Shown: positions 7,851-16,470 of the stretch, in pieces
Position numbering within the stretch: the stretch's first letter is position 1
How the letters are laid out: each line of letters opens with the position of its first letter
Notes under the pieces: model-generated
Told to the model about the DNA's origin: nothing
The model's database searches: none
Seen by the model: only the letters and a program-made list of their open reading frames with translations
Translations under genes and position numbers: made by a program
Origin: Fervidobacterium sp.
GTDB taxonomy: Bacteria > Thermotogota > Thermotogae > Thermotogales > Fervidobacteriaceae
Direction: 5' to 3'
Assembly (NCBI GenBank): GCA_026419195.1
Contig: JANZZV010000004.1
Span: forward strand, 1 to 64,000
DNA length: 64,000 nucleotides

Positions 7851-9233
7851 ATGCAAACAAAGCATTTAGAATCGGATATGCTAAAGAATGAAGCATTTAT
7901 ATACGATGGAATAATATTGGCGCTCATAATTAGCGTTGCTAATAATATATATGAAATAAGCTTACTTGGACTTTTAAATGAATTTATACTAATATTGGTT
8001 ATTTGGTATGGAATTGTTGAGCACTTTATAAGGAACTCAAATATAATGAATGTAGATCCAAGGTATAGAATATTGTTTTACGGTATTTTTCTAATTGGAA
8101 GCGTTTTAAATACTGTTATATACAAGATTTATGGAATTACATTCATACCCATAACTGCTGTGCCTATGCTTATTACTTTGTTGATAGACTACGAGTTTGG
8201 AGCCAGCGCAGGTTTGATACTTTCACTTTCAACGGCATTCCATTATCGAGATTTCTTCATGTTCCTCCATTTCTTTCCTCAGGTTTTCATAGCAACATAT
8301 ATTCTTAAGAATACCAAAAATAGAGTGCAGGTTGCAAAGGCGGGTGTTGCATCCGGTATTACGAGCATATCGATGATCCTACTTCAGGAACCAGTTCGCC
8401 ATTTCTATTTTTCTGTAAAAGATTATATTATAGTTTTTCTGAATCCTGTTATCTCCTCCATAGTAATTCTTGGTATTTTACCATACATTGAAGTATCGAC
8501 AAGAATATATTCAAATATAGGGCTATCTGAAATCTCAACCATTAATCATCCACTTCTAAAACTTCTTTCGATTCACGCACCAGGAACTTACTATCACAGT
8601 ATGCGTGTAGCCGAGTTAGTTGAAAGGGCAGCCGAGAGTATAGGTGCTAATGCAATACTTGGAAGAGCGTGTGCGTATTATCACGACGTAGGAAAATTAA
8701 GAAATCCTGAGTATTTTATCGAAAATCTAAAGAGTATAGAAGACAACCCGCACAATAGTCTACCTCCGGATGTTAGTTCAAAAATCATTAAGAAGCACGT
8801 TAGTGATGGGATAGATATAGTTAGAAAATACAGACTCCCAATACAAATTGAAATGGCAATTCCACAGCATCATGGTACAAGAGTCCAAAAATACTTTTAT
8901 AAAAAAGCACTCGAATTAGAACCGAATGTAAATATACAAGATTACAGATATCCTGGTCCCAGACCAAAAAGTAAGGAGCTTGCAATTTTAATGCTTGCTG
9001 ATGTAGTCGAGGCAACAGCGAAATCTCTTAAAAATCCAACACTTGACAAGATAAAATCGGTGGTTGAAAACACTGTGATAGAATTATTTGAGGAAGGTCA
9101 GTTAATTGAAGCAGGTTTGACAATAAATGAGCTAAAGACTATAATAGATAGTTTTGTTCTTGTTTTTGAAGGATTATCTAACCAAAGAATTGAATATCCA
9201 ACCTTAAACCAAGAAATCGAAACCACAGGCTGA
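7851..9233 (+). CDS. Membrane-bound HD-domain phosphohydrolase (PgpH-like)
   Basis: 460-aa protein with about seven hydrophobic segments in the first 220 residues followed by a cytoplasmic HD domain: HAPGTYYHSMRVAELVERAA, YHDVGKLRNPEYF (HD pair near residue 276) and IPQHHGT. This matches the C-terminal half of the 7TMR-HD family, whose member PgpH degrades c-di-AMP. It lacks the large extracellular domain of Listeria PgpH (about 700 aa). Its place between phoH and ybeY is conserved in many bacteria. c-di-AMP as substrate is an inference from the family. Confidence 0.82.
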   Translation: MQTKHLESDMLKNEAFIYDGIILALIISVANNIYEISLLGLLNEFILILVIWYGIVEHFIRNSNIMNVDPRYRILFYGIFLIGSVLNTVIYKIYGITFIPITAVPMLITLLIDYEFGASAGLILSLSTAFHYRDFFMFLHFFPQVFIATYILKNTKNRVQVAKAGVASGITSISMILLQEPVRHFYFSVKDYIIVFLNPVISSIVILGILPYIEVSTRIYSNIGLSEISTINHPLLKLLSIHAPGTYYHSMRVAELVERAAESIGANAILGRACAYYHDVGKLRNPEYFIENLKSIEDNPHNSLPPDVSSKIIKKHVSDGIDIVRKYRLPIQIEMAIPQHHGTRVQKYFYKKALELEPNVNIQDYRYPGPRPKSKELAILMLADVVEATAKSLKNPTLDKIKSVVENTVIELFEEGQLIEAGLTINELKTIIDSFVLVFEGLSNQRIEYPTLNQEIETTG

Positions 9234-9242
9234 GGTGATGAA

Positions 9243-9710
9243 ATGATAAAATTTGAAAATTACCCCGAGGAACTTAAGAAATTTTTAGATTCAGCAGGTG
9301 ATAGTTTTGAACAAATCGTTCAAAACGAAATTGGAGATGTCTACATCGAATTTATATTTGTTGATTCAAATACAATGGCAAAGTTAAATACTGAATTCAG
9401 AGGAAAACAAGGAGCAACTGATGTGCTTACCTTTGTTTACGGAGAGGATAATCTAATAAAGCAAGACGTAGGGGATGAGAATTTTATTCAACCTTACGCT
9501 GAGGGATACTTGTGTATTGATGTTATAAAAGAAAACGGAGAGAAATTTGAAAATCCGTTTGAAAAAGAATTGTTGACAGTAATAATCCATTCCATACTCC
9601 ATATGGCAGGATACGATCATGAATACAACACAGAAAATGCGCAGGAAATGTTCGATAAACAGTCAAAATATGTTGAACAAGTTTGGAGTAGGTTGAGTTT
9701 AAGCAATTAA
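9243..9710 (+). CDS. ybeY: Endoribonuclease YbeY, rRNA maturation
   Basis: 155-aa YbeY/UPF0054 protein. The zinc-binding signature HSILHMAGYDHEYN (H-x3-H-x5-H type) is intact near the C-terminus, and FRGKQGATDVLTF is the conserved N-terminal block. YbeY acts in 16S rRNA 3-prime maturation and ribosome quality control in other bacteria. ATG is preceded by GAGGTGATGAA and follows the HD gene by 9 bases. The 3-prime end overlaps the convergent metallo-hydrolase gene by 12 bases. Confidence 0.94.
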   Translation: MIKFENYPEELKKFLDSAGDSFEQIVQNEIGDVYIEFIFVDSNTMAKLNTEFRGKQGATDVLTFVYGEDNLIKQDVGDENFIQPYAEGYLCIDVIKENGEKFENPFEKELLTVIIHSILHMAGYDHEYNTENAQEMFDKQSKYVEQVWSRLSLSN

Positions 9711-10436
9711 ATTTCTAATACTCCATTCAAGCATCTCAGGGTGAAGACGTTTCGAGAAATTTTCGTCATGTTCCAAGTCCGTTGGGCTTAATTCTCCAAA
9801 TATCAATTTCCGAATCTTTTCAATGTATTCTTTCATCTTTACAATGCATTTATAGTCACCGAATTCACCATGACCCGGCACGATATATTTAACCTGTGGC
9901 ATTTTTTCAAGTGTTCTTAACCACGCATTAAGGTTACTATCCTCTACTATCTCTGGATGAATTGTGTTTATTACGGTATCACCAGCAATCACAACATCTT
10001 CGTCTTGTATGTACACAAAAGAAGAATCTGGTGTATGGCCAGGACCATGTATAAATTTTATTTTTAAACCATCTTCGTATTCAAATGTATCATCAAATAA
10101 CACATCGGGTAACTTGGGTGTGAAATATTCTAAACCAAGTGTATCAAAATAAGATTTATCAAAATTTTCCATTTTTTGACGTGTTAAAACATGTGCAACA
10201 ATTGGGCAGTCAAAAACGACATTACCAAACGTATGATCAGGATGATAATGAGTGTTTAAAACAAGAGAAATAGGTTTTGATGTCAATTCTTTGACAAATT
10301 TGACTATACTTTTTGCTTTTTCGGGAAAAAGAGAGGTATCTATGAGTACAACACCCTTTCTACCTATTACGATAACGTTGTTAGCAGCTTCTTCGTGCTC
10401 TATTACGTATATGTTTTCCGTTATTTTACGAACCAT
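9699..10436 (-). CDS. MBL-fold metallo-hydrolase
   Basis: 245-aa metallo-beta-lactamase-fold protein with the metal motifs in order: NTHYHPDHTFGN (HxHxDH), GPGHTPDSS, IAGDTV and VPGHGEFGDY. All ligands for a dinuclear site are present. The fold covers thioesterases, lactonases and RNases; the short length and absence of beta-CASP or rubredoxin/flavodoxin domains argue for a small-molecule hydrolase. Substrate unknown. A GGAG about 12 bases before the ATG is the likely ribosome site. It is divergent from csaB with 62 bases between the starts. Confidence 0.8.
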   Translation of the reverse strand: MVRKITENIYVIEHEEAANNVIVIGRKGVVLIDTSLFPEKAKSIVKFVKELTSKPISLVLNTHYHPDHTFGNVVFDCPIVAHVLTRQKMENFDKSYFDTLGLEYFTPKLPDVLFDDTFEYEDGLKIKFIHGPGHTPDSSFVYIQDEDVVIAGDTVINTIHPEIVEDSNLNAWLRTLEKMPQVKYIVPGHGEFGDYKCIVKMKEYIEKIRKLIFGELSPTDLEHDENFSKRLHPEMLEWSIRNLIA

Positions 10437-10498
10437 TAAACTTCACGCTCCTATCTGCTTTTCCATTTAAAATATTCTTCAAAGGGGATTGATATTCC

Positions 10499-11479
10499 TT
10501 GAAAGTATTGTTGGTTGGATACTATGGTTATGGAAATTTTGGCGATGAACTAATGCGAGAAAGTATTGAAGACTTTTTTCGTAAATTCCATGTGCAATAC
10601 AAAGTAACCTTACCCAAACGAATCAACAAAGATACGGTTTCGCGTTTTAATATTTTTGAAATGATAGAAGCTGTTTACGATAGTGACATTGTAGTATACG
10701 GTGGAGGTGGTTTGTTACAAGATATTACAAGCACAAGAAGTTTTTTGTACTACTCTAGTATAATTCAACTCAGCCTTTTGTTACAAAAACCTGTTATTCT
10801 GTTTGGAAACAGCCTGGGACCTATTAAAAAGAAAATTAATAGATTTATTCTACGAAACCTATTGAAAAATAAGAATGTCTTTCTGTTTGCTCGTGATATA
10901 GTTTCCTATAGATACGGAAAATATTTAAATGAAAATACAGTGATATGTTGTGATCCATCTGTTAGGTATCTAAAAAAAATTCAGCCGGAAAAATCAAACG
11001 AATACGAATTAATTATTATCCCAAGAAGAAGCTCAAATGTTTATAAATACGACGTATTAAGAAAGTATTTTTCAAAAATAGTAGTGTGCCCAACGCAAAA
11101 AACTGATATTGAAGTTTCAAAAGTTATTTCAAATAGATTGGATTGCGAATTTTTTGAGAATAGTGGCAATATTGATGAACTACTTTCGTTAATATTATCG
11201 TCAAATTTTGTTATATCTGAAAGGTTTCACCCATCACTTGTTGCTTCTTATTTTGGTATACCTTTCATCTCTCTTGAAGGACTTAAAACCAGTAGATTTT
11301 TTATGAAATACACTAAACGAAAAGAATTTTTTGCAAGAGATACAATAGGTATTTTAGGAAGAATTCAGGCTATAAAAAATCAACCTCTTGATTTAAAAAA
11401 CATAATGGATGAAGAAGTAGAAAGAAATTTTAAGGATCTTTACAGGTTAATGATAAGACTTTCTTCAAAGGTAATTTAA
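10499..11479 (+). CDS. Polysaccharide pyruvyl transferase family protein (CsaB-like)
   Basis: 326-aa protein with the family hallmarks: GYYGYGNFGDELM at the N-terminus, VVYGGGGLLQD in the middle and ISERFHPSLVASYFGIPFISL near the C-terminus. CsaB enzymes add pyruvate ketals to cell-wall polysaccharide and so create the docking site for S-layer homology domains. In Thermotogota this could serve attachment of the outer sheath (inference). Start taken at TTG 10499 behind AAGGGGAT. A strong bidirectional terminator follows immediately, so the gene appears monocistronic. Confidence 0.83.
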   Translation: MKVLLVGYYGYGNFGDELMRESIEDFFRKFHVQYKVTLPKRINKDTVSRFNIFEMIEAVYDSDIVVYGGGGLLQDITSTRSFLYYSSIIQLSLLLQKPVILFGNSLGPIKKKINRFILRNLLKNKNVFLFARDIVSYRYGKYLNENTVICCDPSVRYLKKIQPEKSNEYELIIIPRRSSNVYKYDVLRKYFSKIVVCPTQKTDIEVSKVISNRLDCEFFENSGNIDELLSLILSSNFVISERFHPSLVASYFGIPFISLEGLKTSRFFMKYTKRKEFFARDTIGILGRIQAIKNQPLDLKNIMDEEVERNFKDLYRLMIRLSSKVI

Positions 11480-11483
11480 AAAG

Positions 11484-11517
11484 CAAGAGCACTCGTGCGA
11501 GTGCTCTTGTTTTTTTA
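11484..11517. terminator. Strong bidirectional intrinsic terminator
   Basis: CAAGAGCACTCG (11484-11495) pairs perfectly with CGAGTGCTCTTG (11498-11509) and is followed by eight T (11510-11517). On the minus strand the same hairpin is followed by CTTTTT. It separates csaB from the convergent nuoE2-nuoF2 genes and can end both transcripts. Confidence 0.9.
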
Positions 11518-11521
11518 GACT

Positions 11522-13132
11522 TCATTTTACATTTGCTTTCTTTTTGATTTCTTTGCACAAATTTGCTTTACATATTCTTTGATCTATATGTTCAATGAAC
11601 TCTTCTCGAAAATTGTTTATTAAAGATAAGAGAGGGACGTTTATACTCTGACCTAATCCACAGAAGGATGCATCTGCACTAACAAGTGCTATTTCTTCTA
11701 AGTATTTCAAATCTTCAATATCAGCTTCAAACTTTGTCATCTTCTCAAGAATATCGCATGCTAATCTCGTTCCTTCTCTACATGGCGTACATTTTCCACA
11801 AGATTCGTGTTTGAAAAACTGCATTGTGTTGAGAGCAATATCCACAACGCAATGTGAATTATCTATGGCAAGAATAACACCTGAACCAAGGCTAACACCG
11901 TAGTTTTTCATTGAATCATAGTCAATCGGTGTGTCGAGTTTATCAATTCCTATAAATGTTCCCGCAAGTCCGCCAGTTTGTACCATCTTTAGTTCTCTTC
12001 CACCCTTAATTCCGCCACCAAAACCGTAAAGTACCTCTCTTACAGTAACGCCCATAGGTAACTCAACCATTCCACGTCTATTGACATCACCGACAAGACA
12101 AAAAACTTTTGTGCCCGGTGAATTTGGTGTTCCAAACTGCTTAAACCATTGTGCACCGTTGAGTATTATCTGTGGTACGTTTGCAAGCGTTTCAACATTA
12201 TTTATAACTGTCGGTTTGCCAAAGAGTCCAGATTGAGGCGGATAAGGTGGTTTTAACCTTGGCTTTCCGGACTTACCTTCGATTGATTCGAGTAAAGCTG
12301 TTTCTTCACCGCACACATAAGCGCCTGCTCCAAGTCTTACCGTAAGATCAAAATTGAATCCACTACCAAGTATATCTTTACCAAGAAATCCATATTCATA
12401 TGCATCACTTATTGCCTTTTTCAAATTCTCAACAGAGTTATAATATTCTCCCCTTATATAAATATATCCTTTTGTTGCACCTACGGCATATCCGGCTATA
12501 ACCATTGCCTCAATCACCGAGTGTGGATCTCCTTCCATGATTAACCTATCTTTAAATGTGCCCGGTTCTCCCTCATCAGCATTACATACTATGTACTTTT
12601 GGTCTGCCTTGGCTTTGGCGGTAAATTCCCATTTTAAACCAGTCGGAAATCCAGCACCACCACGCCCTCTCAAACCACTGTCCTTTATTTCTTTAATGAC
12701 ATCCTCAGGTGACATTTTAAGTGCTTTGTTAAGCGCGAAATATCCATCTCTTGCTATGTATTCGTCTATGTTTCTTGGATCTATAATTCCTATATTTCTT
12801 GTAACTATCCTTACTTCCCTGAGCACAAATTTCTCTGGTGTTTTGAGCGCAGTTTTTTCTATCGTCAAATCCCATACTTGTCTTCCTTTGAGTAGGTGTT
12901 CTTCAACTATTTTTCGAACTTCTTCCTTATTTTTTACTGAATAGTATACATCATCAGGCAATACTTGGAGTACGACACCGTTGTATGAACCAAGTGACAC
13001 TGTTTCCAGAACGGTGACAACCGATGAAAGATTGTATTTTTCTATCAGATCTTTCATGTAAGTTGAAAATTCTCTTGCACCAAGTAATATACTGTTACTG
13101 TCTACTGAGATGAGCACCGTGATTGGAGTCAT
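11522..13132 (-). CDS. NuoF-like flavoprotein subunit, second copy with degenerate N-terminal domain
   Basis: 536-aa NuoF/HydB-type subunit. The FMN/NADH core is intact (GRGGAGFPTGLKWEF, CNADEGEPGTFKDR, GAGAYVCGEETALLESIEG), an SLBB region follows, and the N3-type [4Fe-4S] ligands SCGKCTPCREGT and SFCGLGQ are present. Compared with the paralogue at 13701-15533, the thioredoxin-like N-terminal domain is still recognisable but its four cluster cysteines are replaced: positions 9, 14 and 46 are Ser and 50 is Tyr. The C-terminal two-cluster ferredoxin domain is absent. It should oxidise or reduce NAD(P)H but pass electrons by fewer clusters. ATG overlaps the nuoE2 stop (ATGA). Confidence 0.9.
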   Translation of the reverse strand: MTPITVLISVDSNSILLGAREFSTYMKDLIEKYNLSSVVTVLETVSLGSYNGVVLQVLPDDVYYSVKNKEEVRKIVEEHLLKGRQVWDLTIEKTALKTPEKFVLREVRIVTRNIGIIDPRNIDEYIARDGYFALNKALKMSPEDVIKEIKDSGLRGRGGAGFPTGLKWEFTAKAKADQKYIVCNADEGEPGTFKDRLIMEGDPHSVIEAMVIAGYAVGATKGYIYIRGEYYNSVENLKKAISDAYEYGFLGKDILGSGFNFDLTVRLGAGAYVCGEETALLESIEGKSGKPRLKPPYPPQSGLFGKPTVINNVETLANVPQIILNGAQWFKQFGTPNSPGTKVFCLVGDVNRRGMVELPMGVTVREVLYGFGGGIKGGRELKMVQTGGLAGTFIGIDKLDTPIDYDSMKNYGVSLGSGVILAIDNSHCVVDIALNTMQFFKHESCGKCTPCREGTRLACDILEKMTKFEADIEDLKYLEEIALVSADASFCGLGQSINVPLLSLINNFREEFIEHIDQRICKANLCKEIKKKANVK

Positions 13133-13614
13133 CTTACCTCACCGCCTTTCAAAGTTTCAATTATGCGTTCCACTTTTTCAATGGTGAGGTCACCGTAGTA
13201 TTCATCATTTATCATAATGACAGGCGAAACACCACATAAACCAAGACATCCAGTTTCCTCAAGTGTGAAAAGTCCATCTTTTGTTGTTTCACCGAATTGA
13301 ACTCCTAACCTATTTTTCAAAAATTGAACAATTTCTCTTCCACCAGGAACGTGACAAGGCAAACTTGTGCAGACTCTTATCACGTATTTACCTCTTGGTT
13401 TTGTAGAAAACATTGTGTAAAATGTGAGCACTTCATATACTTTCGATGACGGAATGTTCAGTTCTTCAGCAATCATTTCCCCTACTTCAGGTGGAATGTA
13501 ATGACTTTGGTAATGATCTTGTACGCGGTGTAATAAATAAATTAAGATATCTCGTTCTTCCAGTTGTTCTCTTTTTATCTCCTCAATAATACTTCTTAAC
13601 TCCGTGCGATCCAC
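13129..13614 (-). CDS. NuoE-like [2Fe-2S] subunit, second copy
   Basis: 161-aa thioredoxin-fold NuoE/HydC-type protein. Four cluster cysteines are present as RVCTSLPCHVPGG and EETGCLGLCGVSP, preceded by the helical N-terminal domain (REQLEERDILIYLLHRVQ, PPEVGEMIAEELNIP). Partner of NuoF2, with which it overlaps by four bases. The start is taken at GTG 13614, 8 bases after GGGAGG. The in-frame ATG at 13704 is rejected because an intrinsic terminator (13651-13695) lies between it and the conserved part, and the extra 30 residues are unlike NuoE. Confidence 0.88.
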   Translation of the reverse strand: MDRTELRSIIEEIKREQLEERDILIYLLHRVQDHYQSHYIPPEVGEMIAEELNIPSSKVYEVLTFYTMFSTKPRGKYVIRVCTSLPCHVPGGREIVQFLKNRLGVQFGETTKDGLFTLEETGCLGLCGVSPVIMINDEYYGDLTIEKVERIIETLKGGEVR

Positions 13615-13633
13615 ACACCTTCCCTCCCCAACT

Positions 13634-13662
13634 AAAATAAAAAATTTTCGAATAAAAAACAA
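13634..13662 (-). promoter_or_regulatory. Candidate promoter for nuoE2-nuoF2
   Basis: Minus strand TTGTTT (13662-13657), 17-bp spacer, TATTTT (13639-13634). It overlaps the T-tract of the preceding terminator and would start transcription just before the GGGGAGGG ribosome site of nuoE2. The hexamers are weak matches. Confidence 0.35.
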
Positions 13663-13695
13663 GGTGAGCAATCTTTGATAGAAGATGCTCACCTT
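13651..13695 (-). terminator. Intrinsic terminator after nuoF1
   Basis: On the minus strand AAGGTGAGCA (13695-13686) pairs with TGCTCACCTT (13670-13661), with TCTT/AAGA extending the stem above one bulge, followed by GTTTTTTATT. It begins six bases after the nuoF1 stop and separates the two NuoE/NuoF modules. Confidence 0.8.
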
Positions 13696-13700
13696 AACTC

Positions 13701-15533
13701 TCATTTTGATACAGTTGTTTCTATAGCGGGGGTTACTTTATTTATAGCACCAAACCTACACACTTCGATACAACTGCCACATCTCACACATGCTTCTTGA
13801 TCTATTTCGTGTACTTTTCGCACTTCTCCATATATTGCATTTGTTGGACACACTCTTGCACAGGCGGTACATCCTACACACTTTTCGGGTATTATCACAT
13901 AACTGATAAAGGATTTGCATTTCTTAGCTGGGCAGATGTTATCTTTTACGTGTGCTTCGTATTCGTGTCTATAATATTTCAGTGTGGATAATACTGGATT
14001 TGGAGCAGTTTGACCAAGACCACATAACGACGAATCTTTTATAATCTGCGCAAGATCTTCAAGTTTTTGGATATCTTCTAGCGTACCTTCACCTTTTGTT
14101 ATTTTATCAAGCAAATCGTACATAACTTTTGTTCCGTCACGACATGGTGTACACTTACCGCACGATTCATCTACCGTGAATTCGAGGAAGAATTTTGCCA
14201 CATCAACCATACAATCATCTTCATCAAGTACAATCATACCACCTGAACCCATAATAGCGCCAAGTTTTCCAAGAGATTCATAGTCGACGGGCGTATCAAA
14301 ATATTCTGCAGGGATAACACCACCACTTGGACCACCCGTTTGTACGGCCTTTATCTGTTTACCTTGCGGATGCCCGCCACCAATTTCGTAAAGAAGTTCA
14401 CGTAATGTTATTCCCATTGGTACTTCCACAAGTCCTGTATTCCTTATCTTACCGGCAAGTGCAAATACTTTTGTACCAGGAGATTTTTCTGTACCATACT
14501 GCCTAAACCAAGATGCACCTCTTAGTATTATCGGTGGCACCAACGCCAAGGTTTCAACATTATTGATTACCGAAGGTTTACTCCAAAGACCTTTTTGTAC
14601 AGGGAATGGTGGTTTGACTCTTGGCTGACCTCTCTTTCCTTCTATTGAGTGCATTAATGCAGTTTCTTCACCACATACAAATGCACCTGCACCTATTCTT
14701 ATCTCTATATCAAACGAAAATGCAGTACCAAGTATATTTTCACCAAGGAAACCATATTCATGTGCAGTCTCTATTGCTCTCTGTAATCTTTCAATAGCTA
14801 ACGGGTATTCAGCTCTCACATAAACAAATCCTTTTTGCGCGCCTATTGCATATCCAGCAATTGTCATCGCTTCTACGATTGAGTGTGGATCACCCTCGAG
14901 GACAGATCTATCCATAAAGGCACCCGGATCACCTTCATCTGCATTACATATCATGTATTTAATTTCTGACTTTTGCTGTCTTGCAAGTTCCCATTTTAAT
15001 CCTGTTGGAAATCCTGCGCCACCGCGCCCCCTTAGGCCACTATCTTTTATTTCCTTTATGACCTCTTCAGGTGTCATCTTTGTTAAAGCCTTGTGGAGTG
15101 CAAAGTAACCATCTCTTGCTATGTATTCCTCTATGCTTAACGGATCAATAACTCCAACGTTTCTCAGTGCTATTTTCACTTGTCGAGCGAAGAACGGTAT
15201 CTCTTCTTGAGCTGGTTTTTCCTTTATAGTCAATTTTTCCTTAGCGCCTTCGAACAAAAACTCAGGAACAATACGTCCTTTAAGGATATGTTCTTCCACT
15301 ATTTTTTCAGCAGCCTTGGGTGTTAATTTTTGGTAATAAACTGCGTCTGGGTAAATAATGGCAAGTGGTCCAAGGCTGCACGCACCCATACAACCAGTTT
15401 CAACAACAGAAACAACAGCGTCGAGCCCGTATTCTCTTAACTTTCTTTCAAATGCTTGTTTTACACTCTCTTCACCAGCAGATATACAGCCACCACCAGC
15501 ACAAATGAGAATTGTATTAGTAGTTAATGCCAC
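13701..15533 (-). CDS. NuoF-like flavoprotein subunit with ferredoxin domains (HydB/HndC type)
   Basis: 610-aa subunit. Domain order: thioredoxin-like [2Fe-2S] domain (Cys 11, 16, 48, 52), FMN/NADH core (GRGGAGFPTGLKWEL, CNADEGDPGAFMDR, GAGAFVCGEETALMHSIEG), SLBB region, N3 [4Fe-4S] site (SCGKCTPCRDGT, LCGLGQ), and a C-terminal ferredoxin domain with CVGCTACARVCP and CVRCGSCIEVCR. This matches HydB of bifurcating [FeFe] hydrogenase and HndC of NADP-reducing hydrogenase. The GTG start lies 8 bases after AAGGAGG. Gene order with its upstream neighbours is HndA-HndB-HndC-like. No hydrogenase catalytic subunit follows; a terminator does. Confidence 0.92.
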   Translation of the reverse strand: MALTTNTILICAGGGCISAGEESVKQAFERKLREYGLDAVVSVVETGCMGACSLGPLAIIYPDAVYYQKLTPKAAEKIVEEHILKGRIVPEFLFEGAKEKLTIKEKPAQEEIPFFARQVKIALRNVGVIDPLSIEEYIARDGYFALHKALTKMTPEEVIKEIKDSGLRGRGGAGFPTGLKWELARQQKSEIKYMICNADEGDPGAFMDRSVLEGDPHSIVEAMTIAGYAIGAQKGFVYVRAEYPLAIERLQRAIETAHEYGFLGENILGTAFSFDIEIRIGAGAFVCGEETALMHSIEGKRGQPRVKPPFPVQKGLWSKPSVINNVETLALVPPIILRGASWFRQYGTEKSPGTKVFALAGKIRNTGLVEVPMGITLRELLYEIGGGHPQGKQIKAVQTGGPSGGVIPAEYFDTPVDYESLGKLGAIMGSGGMIVLDEDDCMVDVAKFFLEFTVDESCGKCTPCRDGTKVMYDLLDKITKGEGTLEDIQKLEDLAQIIKDSSLCGLGQTAPNPVLSTLKYYRHEYEAHVKDNICPAKKCKSFISYVIIPEKCVGCTACARVCPTNAIYGEVRKVHEIDQEACVRCGSCIEVCRFGAINKVTPAIETTVSK

Positions 15534-15570
15534 ACTCTTCGCCTCCTTAAGATGTTTGCTCTACTTTTAC

Positions 15571-15951
15571 TTATCCAACCTCTCCTCTTTTAACAATCAA
15601 ATCTGAAACGACTTTACCTTCTACTATGTGCGTTTGCACTATTCTTTTTGCATTTTCGGGTGTAACATGTCCATAAATTACAGGTTCTTGCCCTTCAAGT
15701 GAAACTTCGATCGTAGGTTCAACTTCACACAATCCCATACAGCCTGATTGTACCACAGCAATGTCATCTATCTTAAGCTCATTCATATACTCAACAATGG
15801 TTTTAAGTGTATCTTTTGCACCTGCTGCTATACCGCAAGTCCCCATTGCGACTATGATTTTTCCTCTTTTTCCGCTTTCTCTCATCTTTATATTTTGAAG
15901 TGCCTGTTCTTTTATTTTCATCAATTCCTCCAAACTCTTAACTTTACTCAT
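15571..15951 (-). CDS. Thioredoxin-like [2Fe-2S] ferredoxin protein (HndB type)
   Basis: 126-aa protein with four cysteines in the thioredoxin-like ferredoxin pattern (GTCGIAAGA, SGCMGLCEVEP; three of the four ligands are plain in these motifs, so one position may be atypical) after a helical N-terminus. Such proteins accompany NuoE/NuoF in Hnd-type hydrogenases as HndB and in related electron-transfer complexes. It overlaps nuoE1 by four bases and is followed by nuoF1 after 37 bases, so all three are one operon. The related domain also forms the N-terminus of NuoF1. Confidence 0.82.
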   Translation of the reverse strand: MSKVKSLEELMKIKEQALQNIKMRESGKRGKIIVAMGTCGIAAGAKDTLKTIVEYMNELKIDDIAVVQSGCMGLCEVEPTIEVSLEGQEPVIYGHVTPENAKRIVQTHIVEGKVVSDLIVKRGEVG

Positions 15952-16442
15952 TGTGCCCCACCCCTCCTGTAAGCTGTTATTATCTTGCTAACCATATCGG
16001 GAGTTACTTTACCGTAAAAATCTTTCTCGCCAACAAGAACAACTGGTGCCATACTACAGGCACCAAGACACCTCACGGCGTGTACAGAGAAAAGTCCATC
16101 TTCTGTAACTTCTTCAGCTTTGACACCAAGCTCTTCAAGAAATCTTTCCATAACTCTGTCAGCACCTTTAACATAACATGCTGTCCCAAGACAAACCTTT
16201 ATTTGGTGTTTTCCCTTGGGTTTGGTTGCAAAAAAATTGTAAAAAGTCACAACCCCGTATACTTCAGATACTGGTACTTCTAATTTTTCTGCTATATACT
16301 CCTGCACTTCTTGAGGCAACCAACCAAATAATTCCTGTGCTTTGTGAAGTACACCTATGAGTATTCCAGGTTTGTCTTTAACTTGTTGAATATATGCATC
16401 CAACTCCTCGTAAAGTTCTTTGTGGTGTTCACATACGGCCAC
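15948..16442 (-). CDS. NuoE-like [2Fe-2S] subunit (HydC/HndA type)
   Basis: 164-aa NuoE family protein with the helical domain (PGILIGVLHKAQELFGWLP, VQEYIAEKLEVPVSEVYGV) and thioredoxin-like domain carrying VCLGTACYVKGADR and VRCLGACSMAPV; all four [2Fe-2S] cysteines are present. The length equals typical hydrogenase gamma subunits. Start chosen as GTG 16442, seven bases after AAGGAGG. The ATG at 16448 is too close to that site, and the frame upstream of it contains the -10 at 16471-16476. First gene of the nuoE1-hndB-nuoF1 operon. Confidence 0.92.
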   Translation of the reverse strand: MAVCEHHKELYEELDAYIQQVKDKPGILIGVLHKAQELFGWLPQEVQEYIAEKLEVPVSEVYGVVTFYNFFATKPKGKHQIKVCLGTACYVKGADRVMERFLEELGVKAEEVTEDGLFSVHAVRCLGACSMAPVVLVGEKDFYGKVTPDMVSKIITAYRRGGAQ

Positions 16443-16470
16443 ACACATCCCTCCTTCACACTTCGTGATT

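Noticed and set aside
12537-12944. 135-aa plus-strand open frame
   Set aside because: It lies wholly antisense to nuoF2 and its sequence is a low-complexity Ser/Leu-rich shadow; no ribosome site.
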